DNA of 64,000 nucleotides. It comes from Hippophae tibetana (Eukaryota; Streptophyta; Magnoliopsida; Rosales; Elaeagnaceae). The stretch spans positions 40,501,452 to 40,565,451 of the forward strand of contig CM072811.1 in NCBI GenBank assembly GCA_037013495.1, written 5' to 3'. The position numbers were made by a program, and so were the translations under genes. The stretch's first letter is position 1, and each line of letters begins with the position of its first letter. The notes under the pieces are model-generated. The model did not search any database and was not told the DNA's origin. It saw nothing but the letters and a program-made list of their open reading frames with translations. Of this stretch, positions 11,666 to 23,190 are shown piece after piece.

Positions 11666-14600
11666 TGATATTAAAGCCTAGAAGTTGTGTTAACTTCTAG
11701 ATTATTCAAGAAAAGCTTTAATGGTTGAACTAATAGAAGTAGTTCAATAGCATGTGGCTAATCACACACCGATTATCGAACAACAACGTCAATTTCGCTC
11801 TTTTCATAATGTGCTTCTCACAATCAAGCTTGACAGTAATAATTTTATCATATGAAGGCATCATATTTTAAAGATTTTGAGAAGTTTGGAACTAGACATT
11901 TTTGTTCTCAAAGATTAACCCAAAAAATTTCACAGAAATGGAATTGTTAAAGATGAGTTCAAGAACTGTAAGAGACAATATGATATGCTTGGGTCTTGAT
12001 TGATAAATTGTATGAAACAAGTAGTAGGCTTCAAAACATTAAGAGAAGCATGGTGTATTCTAAAGAAGAACTTTGCCTCGAAATCACAAGCTCGAATAAT
12101 TCAATTGAAAGAAGAAATTCATAATTTTAAGAAAAGAAAAATGAAATGAAATGATTATATGTTCAAGATTAAAGTACTTTGTGATAAATTAGAAACAGTT
12201 GTTTGCATAGTTATTGATGCAGAAAAACTCACATATGCTCTAAGAAGTCTTGATGAAACCTTTGATAATATGTTATCCATACTAACGAAAAAAATGCTAA
12301 TAGAAAAACAACAATAGATTATGCAAAAGCATTGTGTTGAGTCATAAGAGTAAACTCGAGAGAAGAAGATCAATAGTAATCTCACTCATGCCTAATGTAA
12401 ATGTAGCAGCAAAGAATGATTCTAAGAATAAAGGCTCATTTGTAAATAATGATACAATTTCAAAATTGCAACAACTGATTGTTGCAGAGCACAATCCACA
12501 AGGTGTAAAACCTTTTCAAAATGTTACAAATATGTTCAAGGTTTGAATATTAATAATAATTTTCAATCAGGAGGTAGATGATGTGGTTATGATGGAGGTA
12601 GAACTGGTAATAGGCCTCAATGTCAAGTATGTGAAAAATTGGGACATATGGCTTTCAATTGTTGGTTTAGGTTTGATCATAACTTTCAATCTAATCAAAA
12701 CAACAATAACAATAATGAATCAGGTTACAATAATTCTGCCCAATTTTCAACCTCTTCAAAACTACCATGACCACCATAAGAACAAATGCATACTATGTTT
12801 GTTACAATTGGTAATGTAGGTTCACTTGTTATGCCTTCTGTTAACAATGCACTAGAGTTGTTATCAATCCCTTATCAATATCCTTATATATCTATGCCAT
12901 ATCCAAATCAATTTTGGACATAGTTACCTACCTCAACTCATTAGAACCTTTCTTGGTTCTCTGATTCTAGAGCTAGTCACCGTGTGACTATTGATCCAAG
13001 CAATCTTGTTCCTAACATTACTAAAAATCCACTCAGTGAGACTCAATTTGCAAAAGATAATTTAGTTTTTTTTATTATAGTTCTTATTATGTTAAGGACA
13101 ACACCACGAGGGAGGTGTAGCTCTAGGGAAAACTCAATGATGGTTTGTAAAAGGTTGATCTCACACTATGCAAAGAACATCCAAATGCAACTCTCTATTC
13201 TTCTTTTAATAAGATGCCTACTACTTTTTTTAAATAAAACTATATCTTGTGTTGCTAATGCTAATGACATTTCTCTATGGCACCAAATATTGGGCCATGC
13301 CTCATTTTCTATTGTAAAAAAAGTTTTAAATCAATGCAAAATTCATTTATCTTCTACAAGTAATGATTGTGATTCTTCGTGTGTTTCTTGTCATAATAGT
13401 AAAACTCATAAACTACCATTTTCTGCTTCATTACATAAGGCTACTCAACCCTTTGAAATTTGTTCACTCTAGCATTTGGGTGTCTCTTGTGACATCTATA
13501 AATGGACATCAATATTACATTCATTTCACAGATGCTTACACTTGTTTTACATGGATTTTTTTTATTTACTGCATATAAAGATTTTGTGTAATTTAAGGCA
13601 CAATATGAACTCCAAACCAATTGAAAAATAAAGGTTTTTTAAAGTGATTGAGGTGGTAAATGTCAATCACTCACTTCTTTTTTAATCAGTGTGGTATTAT
13701 GCATCACACATCCTACCCTTATACACATGAATAGAATAAAATTGCAGAAAAAAACATAGGCATATAATAGATTTAGGATTAGCAATGCTAAATCATGCAT
13801 CTCTATCTCTTGTCTTTTGGGATGAAACATTGTTTTCTGGTGTTTTTCTTATAAATTGATTACCTAGTTCAGTTCTAGATAAGTCAACTCCTTTGGAATA
13901 ACTATTTGGTGTGAAAGCACATTATACTTTTTTTAAAGGTTTTTGGGTGTTTGTGCTTTCCTTGCTTAAGGTCCTACATATCTCACAAATTTGACAATAG
14001 GTCTCATGCTTATATATTTCTTGGGTACAGTCCTAGACATAAAGGCTACAAATTCTTTCCTAGTAATCAAAAAATTTACTAGAGTCATGATGTTATATTT
14101 CATGAAATTGTATTTCCCTTAAATACCACTACTGTAGTTTTTAAATCTATTTCTACTCCAACTAGTTTTTAGCAAGTGAAAATGGTATTGCTTTTCATTG
14201 CTCATGTATCAAATAAAACCATTACCATTGTTCATCTTGATGAACCTAGACATCATTTTTTTTCTTCTCCTTTAACAAACGTACCAGTTAGTTTTGTATA
14301 TGTGCCTTCTTTGAGTCAATCACCTATCTTAGAAACTTTTGCTTCAAGTTTTCCTAGCCAAGATTCCAATATCATACCTAGCTTAGAAAATGATCCTGCT
14401 CCAACCAATAATGATTCAATTCTTTCTTCTGTTGTTTCATCTCAACCTTCTTCTTCCCCATTACAACCTGAGTCAATTGTTTAATCATCCATTATCAATG
14501 CTCATCCAATGGTAATAATATTTAAGAAAGGTGTTTTTAAACCAAAGGCATACATGAATGTATCATTTAAAAAATCTTTATCAGTTAAGCAGACTTTGTC

Positions 14601-16090
14601 TAATGTTAAGTGGTTTGAATCCATAAAGACAAAATTTCATGCCTTAATAAAAAATAAGGCTTGGGTGTTAGTTCTTCCATATTTCAACAGAACTATCATT
14701 GGTAGTAAGTAGGTTTTCCATGTAAAGAAACTTTCCTCTAGTCTCTTGGACAAACGAAAGTCTAGAGTAGTAGTTCAAGGGCACAAACAAGTCCCTAGTT
14801 TTGATTTTTCAAAGAAGTTTAGTCCTATAATTAAATAGGTTACAATTCATAGAATTCTTACTCTTGCTTTATCTAATGGGTGGAAGTTACATCAATGGGA
14901 CATTAATAATGCATTCTTGAATGAAACATTGCAAGAAGAAGTTTATATGCAACATTCTAAGAGATTTGAATAGCCACGGTATCTTTATTATGTATTAAAA
15001 TTTAAAAAGGTCATTTATGGCTTAAAATATGCTCAACGAGCCTGGTTTAATATCCTTAGCAATGTTTTATGTTGTATGGGATTTATAAGATCTAAGGCTA
15101 ATTTATCATTGTTCTTTCAAACATCTTCAAATCTACCATTCATTTCTTGGTTTATGTTAATGGTATAATCATCATGATTAGAAATAAAGAGGTAATAAAG
15201 AGGTTATTCACATTTCAAATTTAAATACACAATTTACTTTGAAATATATAGGTTTGTTGAGTTACTTTATGGGCATTGAATTTAATCAGCTTTCCAACGG
15301 TGATCTTCTACATACACAACAGAGGTAAATTTAGGAATTATTAATTAAAACAAATGTAGATCATAGTAAATTCAGTTGAACTCCTATGGTTCCTAACTAT
15401 ACACTCAATGCAAATGAAGGAAAACATTTTCATGATCCCACGATGTATAGAATCATTGTTGGAATTCTTCAGTACATAACCATCACTAAGCCTGATCTCT
15501 TATTTACTATGAATAAGGCTTGTCAGTTCATGATTTCTCCTCAAGAACCTCACTAGTTGGCTATTAAAAAATACTAAGATACCTACAAGTTACCATATGT
15601 TATGGCTTAATGCTTCAACCTTCCTCCTATGGATTTATAGACTCTAATTAGGGTTCGTGCCTTGATGATAAAAGATCCATGTCTAAGGTGCCAATCCTAT
15701 TTTTGGTCTTTCAAAAAACAAGCCTCAATGTTTTGCTATATTATTGAAGCTGAATATCGATCTCTCACAAACAAAACCTCTAAAATTGTATGGATTTAGG
15801 CTTTGCTTCATGAATTGGGTATTTTTTTTCCAACTATCCCTATAATTTGGTATGATAACTTGAGTATTGTGTAGCATATAGCCAATTCCATTATTCATTC
15901 TCCAATGAAGCATGTTGAGTTAGATTTTCATTTTATGCAAGAAAAGGTTCATACTAAACATGTTGTTATGCAACACATCCTTTCTGTTGAGCATCTAATC
16001 GACTTTCTAACCAATGCCTTGCCAGTGGTTTCATTTGTGACTTTACAAAGAAAATTAAGTGTCATGATAATGCCACTTAATTTAAGGGGG

Positions 16091-16713
16091 TGTTAGGATG
16101 GATATTGTAGATCATGCTAATGAAGTTGATCAAGCTATTTGTATGCAAGGTAATAATGAACATGTAAGTATTGATCATGTAAAAGATAAAGATAAAATGA
16201 ATAGTTAAGTGCTAGCTAATGTAGTACAAGTGATGAATTTAAGCATGTGAGCTAATGATATTTATGCAAACAAAAAGACTAGTGAAAGTTTAAATGAGTC
16301 CCAAGAGATACAAGTAGCTACACCTAACATATAGATGCATGAACTACTGACCAACAAATCCTATACATGGCCAATGTAGTTTGCATGCACATGCAATCAA
16401 AGGGTGCTAGTGTGCATACTTATGGTGATGTTGTCAAAAGATATGTGTACATAGGATAGTTATAGTAGACTATAGTGTAGTTGATTTACTCACAAAAGGT
16501 AGTTACAAAGTTTGTTACCTAGAAATGAGTGCTAAATAAGTGTTATAATCATATGTGATTAATCTCGTTTTAATCTTCTTTAATTCTATAAATGCATAGA
16601 TTATATCAATGTAATTTTAAGTAATTTTGATAATCAATAAGAAATATTATTTAGAATTTCTCTCTATGATTTACTTCAAGCAAACTTCTTGCTTTTCTCC
16701 TAGATATTTATCT
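16091..16713 (+). repeat. 3' LTR of the 11.2-16.7 kb copia element
   Basis: It starts TGTTAGG after the purine tract. The end is set by alignment to the left copy (CTCCTATATATTTGTCA against CTCCTAGATATTTATCT). At 623 bp it is longer than the left LTR, the extra length lying in the middle. Confidence 0.85.
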
Positions 16714-16744
16714 TGAGTTATATCTATAATATATGTTTCATTTA

Positions 16745-16747
<3 letters not shown>

Positions 16748-16786
<39 letters not shown>
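16748..16786. repeat. (TA)n microsatellite
   Basis: About 19 uninterrupted TA units, starting some 35 bp beyond the copia 3' LTR. Confidence 0.9.
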
Positions 16787-16791
<5 letters not shown>

Positions 16792-19007
16792 AAGTGCTGT
16801 CATTTTAGTGTTGACATTCTCATTTACAAAGTACAATATATGTATTTTATTTTATGTTTATAACTGTCCTTTATATAATTGGTTACAAGTATCCCAATAT
16901 TACTTAGGAAAAAATTTTGTGTTTACTTGTTACATACTCTCACTCTCTTAGATTGTACAAAGTTTACCTTATTAGGTTTTTTTTGTTATGTTGGCTCGTT
17001 ATGAACTAGAAGTTTCTCAATGTCGAAAATGCCTTTCGTAAGGTTTTTGAGAAGTATGTGTACTCACAGTTGGCTTGTCGGGGGACTCATCACTATATTT
17101 AGTAAGTGTCATAATGGCTATTACCCACATTGGGGATAGCTATTACCTTTTCCACGGTGGTCGGTGAGGGATCGCCAAGGTGGTCAATGGGAGTTGAAAA
17201 AGTTGAACTTTTTATATATTCCAATCCCCTTCTTGTTTCTTTGGCTTCAATATGTGGAAAGGCTCTATCTATTTGGTACTAGACTCCATCGATCCATTTG
17301 TAGTCCATTTTTTTCTGAGTGTCAGCTCCGAGAAATATAGTAGCATCTATGTGATGTAGAACATTAGATATAAATCTCTTTTATATTTCTTAAACACCGA
17401 ATTAAGTGTAAAAAATATGAGATTGAGTGAGGTTTTATTTTGAGTTAAAATGAATGATTAGCTAGCAAACAACCACATCATTTTGAGGCATTTTTCTCAA
17501 ATTTAAGTTGTCATATGTCGGCTATTAGTTGCAAGAGTGCAAAAGTTCTCATATGTGAGGAGCCTATGTGGTGAGGGTGTTGGCTAATATTTGCAAGGAC
17601 ATAATAGTTCCCATAGGTGATGTATAAATTTTGTATTTATAAAAAGCTTGTAGGTGTACAATCACTTATAATAAGTAATAAATATACTCTCAATGTCAAT
17701 CTCAGGAGGAATGACATAGTTTTAAATAATTCTTCAATTTCCTTAAAACTTAAACAAATACAAAAGTAAAACCAAAGCATTCTATCACAATGATTGAGTT
17801 TTAAAAAAAATACTAAACTAATGACAAAATGATTAAAATAACTAAAGATACATTTGACTTAAACAAATTCAAGGCAAATAAAGAGTTTATAATCAATAGA
17901 GAATTAATGAGAATATTTAACTCATTAACTATGCTTGTATAGAAATATTTAAGTTGTTTAGTATAAATTTAGATTATTAATTTTCTTTTAAATATGAAAA
18001 ATACATTTGGTCGGGATCATTCTGCTTTGGTATTCAAACCAATTAATGTATTTTGTCAAGATCATTAACTAATCGATTAATTATGCTTAACATTTAAGGA
18101 AATAACAAACTATTTAATTCGATGTTTGTCTAAAACTTAATTATCATATTTTAAATCTTTTATAAAAAATAAATTATCGATACATTAATCATAAATCAAT
18201 TTTATAACGAATCTTGAATAAAGATATAATCTATATTTATTAAATACTAAAACTATTCACCTAAATAATGTATACAAATATGAAAACAAAACTAAATTTT
18301 CATTATAATAATCAACCAAATAAGCTTAAAATTAATTTTATGATCAATAGATTAAAATCAATAAATTCAAGAAATACAAAAAGAATAATCTGAAAAAGAA
18401 ATAGATACAAATTAGATCTCAATACCAACAATGGAGGGATGATGTATCATGTTCCAAAGTTGTGATCTTTACCTTCAATTAATCTTCAATTTTCTGCGAT
18501 ATTTTCTTCTTTCTTAATTTGAGAAAGCTCCTTAATATTGCCTCTTATTTATTATTATCTAATATAAATTGTGTATAAAAGAAAAACTATTCTAAAAATA
18601 AATAAATCGGATGGCTAATGAAAAATAAGAAAAAGTTATATGTTTTATGTTATATAAAACCTAAGAAACAATGTTTCATTTATAGGCAATATTGGAATTT
18701 ACCTATATGTATATCATCTAGATCTGACCATATGAATGTTTATTTGGAATTGCAAGATGGAAATGATAACTTGAGGAATACCGTGGGTATATTATCTAAT
18801 ATGTCTAAAACATTCAAGAAAATATGGAGATAATTATAGCAAGCCAAGGTGGTTGCACTTCCCTCAAATGCACATCACATGGACCTAATCACGTGGTCTC
18901 TATTGCAATACCCAATTCGGTCCATGTCGAATACTAATTTATAGGGACAACTTCATCTACATTTCTTTATAGAGCTGGGAGTAGCATAATGCACCATTTT
19001 GTGTCCC
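16787..19007. other. intergenic DNA, nothing recognised
   Basis: A less AT-rich patch at about 16980-17340 holds no frame I can assign. At about 17515-17625 a phrase beginning GGCTATTAGTTGCAAG is repeated imperfectly once (GGCTAATATTTGCAAG). The rest is AT-rich. No gene, RNA or element end could be supported. Confidence 0.5.
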
Positions 19008-19127
19008 ATACTAGTTTTAAGTTATGTGTATTATTTGTATCCTAACTAAGTATTAACTTATATTGCAATACTAGTTTTAAGTTATGTGTATTATTTGTAT
19101 CCTAACTAAGTATTAACTTATATTGCA
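19008..19127. repeat. exact 2 x 60 bp tandem duplication
   Basis: Two adjoining 60-bp copies containing GTTATGTGTATTATTTGTAT, with no difference visible between them. Perfect identity in otherwise decayed DNA points to a recent duplication or to an assembly artefact. Confidence 0.95.
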
Positions 19128-20967
19128 AGGGAAAGGTAGTGCTTCTATTAAATACCAATAACATAATTGTTTCCCAAGGCATCACAAAATCATGAAGAGA
19201 TGGCAAGATCTCTTTCAAACCCTTGGGAAACAAATATTGTGTCGATATCACTATAGCTTATGAGCAACGATGCTTGCTTCATGTGCTTATTGAATATAAT
19301 ACCATTGGAAAATATCTTCTTGAAGTTGTAACTTGGCATATGGATATTGTGTTGTTTGAGTTTGATGAGATAAATGTGATGTCTTAAATAGAACTTAATA
19401 ACATTGCATTTTTATATAGTCAATTACTAATTCATTGTATGTTTTTTTCTTAATCTATGATTCCAAAATCAACAGGTAATTTTGAAAAAGTTAATGAACA
19501 TCCAAAGAAGTCCAAACTACCATTTTTCTTGAGAACTCTTATGGTAAGATATAGTGAGATTCTTGAACCTAACTATCAATGGAATGTGCAAATAGAGTCG
19601 ATGGTTAGTAAAATTTTGGGTACGATATCGATTGCTATAGAGTGCCTTCAACCTTTTTGTGATTTCACAGATATTGGACATAATATAATTACATTTTGGA
19701 ATAGGTAATTGGTTTAAAATTTAAGTCTTTAACAATGTTTTTATTGTGTTATTACTTGACTTATCATGGATTATTATTCTACACATTGCTATTACAACCT
19801 AAGAAGTAAAGATCAACATAACTTAATTGGATTCGTTGATGGTTCATTCATCCATCTAATTTTTTTTATGATGATTGGGAGAAATGAGCCAAACATAACT
19901 AGAATTTTATTAAATAATAAGTATTGTGGCAAGTAATGGCTCATACCATATCCTTTAAAGTATGTTTATTTTGTTATTTTAGTTTTTATTTCTCAATAAT
20001 TTATATGGTTTGTTTCATAGATTGTTTCTTTAATATTTATTAATGAAATTTGATTATCTTAAATTCAAGTCATTGTTGAATGTTAGTTGTACTAGATCCA
20101 AATCACCATTGTTTTTGGCGTTTGGATCCTATACATAATAAACCACTGGAGGTCATTTAGTTTGCTACACAATAAAATATATTTATATATTGAAAGGCTT
20201 ACGAGAAGTGGTGTGAAATGATGAAAAATCAAAATTGACAATCAAATATATTAACAATCTCAAGCTATTTACATTATTTTGTCCAATTATATATTTTATT
20301 TTTTAATTAATCAATTGTTTTTATATAATATATACATGTGTGTGTGCGCACATAATAATTGTTTATTACTTTTAATGGTAGCCTTTAAAACTAAAATGTA
20401 GTCTACAATGTGTGTGCGATATAATAAACTACATCAAAGAGATCTCAAATTAGTCTCAATTATCATTAGATAAAGTGTTAAGGATACTTACTATTAATAA
20501 ATTAGCAATATTAATTTCTAATTAGTAAAATTTTATGATATTATTAATAATTGTTCATATGTATCAATTTGATGATGTATTTCAAAGGTTATATATTGTA
20601 CCCATTGACGGAGTTGACAAGCTTAGAAATGAGTGGATTATTATAGAATTTATAAAGTAGTGGTGAATTATATATGATTCGAAATGTATTTTTTGTTGAA
20701 AAAAATGACATGACATTGTCTATTTACTTATGAGAGATATTTTTATTATGTACATATATTGTCTAGTCTATTTTTCTATATTTTAGACATTAATATCATT
20801 TTATGTGTATCTTTTTATTCAAAGTAGGTAATTAATACTTTTGAAAATGTTTAAATTTCAAATTATGGGTTTTTCACTCATTATAAATAATAATTGGCAA
20901 ACAATATTTGAACAAAATTTGTAATGTTTTGGGCCGATTTTAAAATTGAATTTTTTTTTAATTTTTT
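19128..20967. other. intergenic DNA with an unrecognised 83-codon ORF
   Basis: The frame 19457-19708 (+) has mixed composition (phrases YSEILEPNYQWNVQIESM and CLQPFCDFTDIGHNIITFW) and may be a remnant of a transposase or another gene, but I cannot name a family. The rest is AT-rich and shows nothing. Confidence 0.35.
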
Positions 20968-21047
20968 GGGACAATTTTCTAAATGATGGAATTATTATTT
21001 TGTTGGTGGGACAGTTTTCTAAATGATGAAATTATTATTTCGTCGAT
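20968..21047. repeat. 2 x 40 bp imperfect tandem repeat
   Basis: The unit begins GGGACAATTTTCTAAATGAT and recurs 40 bp later with a few changes. Confidence 0.85.
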
Positions 21048-21789
21048 TTTAAAACCTACATAATAATTTAAAAAAATTTCGATTCTAAAATTGATCCAAA
21101 AATTTAAAAGTTTGTAAGTTTTTGAACAGGTCCAAAGTTTTAAAAATAGGCAAAAAAAAATATTTTTCATTGATTAAAAAAAACAATTTTATAGTAGCAA
21201 AGGAAACAAGTTACCAAAATCCTATATGTTAAGTATCAAGTTACCATTAGTCTTTTAGAATTAAAAAAATAAATTTGTCATGTAAATATTGTAAAATGAG
21301 CCATATGATGACAAAAGTTCAAATTTGAGTGAAATTTAAATTAAAATATTATATGACACAATGTAAATATTATTATCTAAATAAGAGTAAAATAAAAAAT
21401 AAATTAACAAATGAATAAGCCAAAGAGAGAATGACAAATTAAGGTGATGTGGTTATCGTGGAATGGTATGAATTATCATTAAAAATATAACTCCAATTTT
21501 TATTAATGAATTATATATAAAAATTAATTTGATCATTTATCAATAATTTTTTTAAAAATAATAGGTTAAAAAAATTATTTTTTAACCATAAGAATAAATA
21601 ACTCAAATAACTTAATTTAAATGTAACTCGTATTCTAATAATATTTACTATTTACTAATACTCATTTATGGTACACTTTACTAACTACATTTATTTTCCA
21701 CAAGTTACAAATACCCTACACATTTATTAACTCTCTCAAAAATGATAATTATTAATTTTGGATTATTTTGCTTAAAATCATCAACCAAA
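21048..21789. other. AT-rich intergenic DNA, nothing recognised
   Basis: No domain-bearing frame, RNA gene or repeat end was seen. Confidence 0.5.
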
Positions 21790-22095
21790 ATGCTTGTGTA
21801 TACATCACAAATTCCACCTTGTGCTATGAGACAAAACTACCAGTTCACCACTTAAGTCCCATTACCCACATTAGTATTATGGGGTGGATTTCTAGAGAAC
21901 CTGGAAAATTTATTGTGTAAACTACTTCAGATTGCCCAAAGAAATGAGCCTGGAGAAGAGCCATAAAAGGAAGAGAAAAAGAAATGTTGTTAATTGAGGC
22001 TGTAAATTTTGAACTATTATTTGGGCCTTGACAAGTTTGGTTTTTGGGACATGGGTTACTTCCAAACCCAAATGTGAAGAAAAAGTGTTGACAAA
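21790..22095 (-). pseudogene. laccase (multicopper oxidase) exon fragment
   Basis: Read on the minus strand, the frame from 22093 to about 21899 gives FFFTFGFGSNPCPKNQTCQG followed by a segment with FTASINNISF, ALLQAHFFGQ and VYTINFPG. This is the highly conserved stretch of plant laccases between the second and third cupredoxin domains. Plant laccases are secreted copper oxidases of about 560-600 residues that oxidise monolignols and flavonoids. Only some 70 residues are clear here. Beyond NFPG the frame is lost: RNPPHNTNVGNGT, and further on KVEFVMYTQ, continue in shifted frames with stops. None of the histidine copper ligands is present in the fragment. No other laccase exon is visible within several kb, so it is a detached fragment. 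Two explanations fit: relic of a decayed gene, or a piece carried in by a gene-capturing transposon. Confidence 0.85.
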
Positions 22096-22627
22096 TTCTA
22101 CTAACATCCCACAAAACTCTTTAAATACATACATACATTTAAAGCATATATCTTTAATGATTTAAAACTATTGGATTTGTATTTAGAAAGTTTGGGGGTG
22201 TAATTAGCATTGGCCCAAGTGTATTTGAATTTCTGGTACATATATAGGCAGGGAATTTGGCATTAGCTACGCTCATTAATTTGGTTGAGAAATTTGCCAC
22301 CATGGAAATGGCATTGAGTGAAGGGAAATTCAATTAAAGAGTGGACGGTTTTTAACGGGAGTTGCAGAAATTGATGACAGATTTTGGTACCATCGTCAAG
22401 TAGATTTGACTCAATAACATAAAATTCACGTAATTCACGTGGATTAAATTTTTTTATGCAACATTCGTAGTTAAATGATTGTTTAACTTACATTTAATGT
22501 TACATATCATGTTTGCATTTTAAAAATAAAATGTTAAAAACACCTAAATTTACACATTTATTTACAAATATTATTCACGTAAAATGTATCATTTTTATAT
22601 TATTCGAAACTAATTTTACAAGTGGAT
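22096..22627. other. intergenic DNA between the laccase fragment and the third copia element
   Basis: A mixed AT-rich stretch. No further laccase exon, TIR or gene was recognised. Confidence 0.5.
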
Positions 22628-22804
22628 TGTTAATAAATCATCATTAGTTATATATTTTATCAGCTATATATTAGTTGAATGCAACTAATATATTTTTTAA
22701 AAAAAACATTTTTTCCTAAAAGTAGATTCTCATTTCATGTATATATATATTTGTATTATCATTTATTGAATTAATTGTAAAAATATATTTCAATACATGT
22801 AACT
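22628..22804 (+). repeat. 5' LTR of the 22.6-27.9 kb copia element
   Basis: It runs from TGTTAATAAATC to GTAACT immediately before the primer-binding site. It is about 35 bp longer than the right LTR. Confidence 0.75.
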
Positions 22805-23190
22805 TGGTATCAGAACAGAAAAGAAAGAAAAAATATATATATTTTTACCAGCGACGTCGCCATCAGTATTTTTATGCAGTGTCGTTAATCTTCTCGCATT
22901 GTCCAATTCATGCTGACATTGTAGATTTATCAGCTGTATATTAGTTGTATGCAACTAATATATTTTTCCTAAAAGCAGATTCTCATTTCCTGTATATATA
23001 TTTGTATTATCATTTATTGAATTAATTGTAAAAATATATTCTAGTACATTTAACTTGGTATCAGAGTAGGAAAGAAAGAAAGAAAATATATATATTTTTA
23101 CCAGTGGCGTCGCCGTCAGTATTTTTATGCAGTGTCATTAATCTTCTCACATTGTCCAATTCACGCTGCCGTTGCAGATCCGTCGTCCAA
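22658..23190 (+). repeat. 270-bp tandem duplication of LTR end plus leader
   Basis: A unit starting TATCAGCTATATATTAGTTG (22658) recurs 270 bp later as TATCAGCTGTATATTAGTTG (22928). Each copy holds the 3' part of the LTR, a TGGTATCAGA primer-site-like sequence and leader ending near ATTGTCCAATTCA. The element therefore carries one full and one partial LTR end plus leader in tandem. Confidence 0.85.

Larger units (their letters stand above)
11186..16713 (+). mobile_element. Ty1/copia retrotransposon, both LTRs present, old and broken
   Basis: The element has LTRs that both begin TGTTAGGATGGATATT, a primer-binding site after the left LTR (TGATATTAAAGCC at about 11666, a diverged form of the usual TGGTATCAGAGCC) and a polypurine tract (TTTAAGGGGG, 16081-16090) before the right LTR. 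Internal parts in order are gag (about 11720-12850, zinc-knuckle region near 12625-12665), protease (about 12950-13100), integrase (about 13260-14100), reverse transcriptase (about 14560-15400) and RNase H (about 15640-16070). The reading frame is broken in many places. The flanks CGAGT (11181-11185) and TGAGT (16714-16718) look like a 5-bp target duplication that has since changed at one base. The LTRs agree at only about 80-85% by eye, so the insertion is old. Confidence 0.92.

Noticed and set aside
16980-17340. Patch of lower AT content as a plant-mobile-domain or other gene remnant
   Set aside because: Translations in the frames tried gave no conserved motif in a consistent order.
19457-19708. 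83-codon frame as a transposase fragment
   Set aside because: A few phrases looked suggestive, but no family pattern could be completed on either side.
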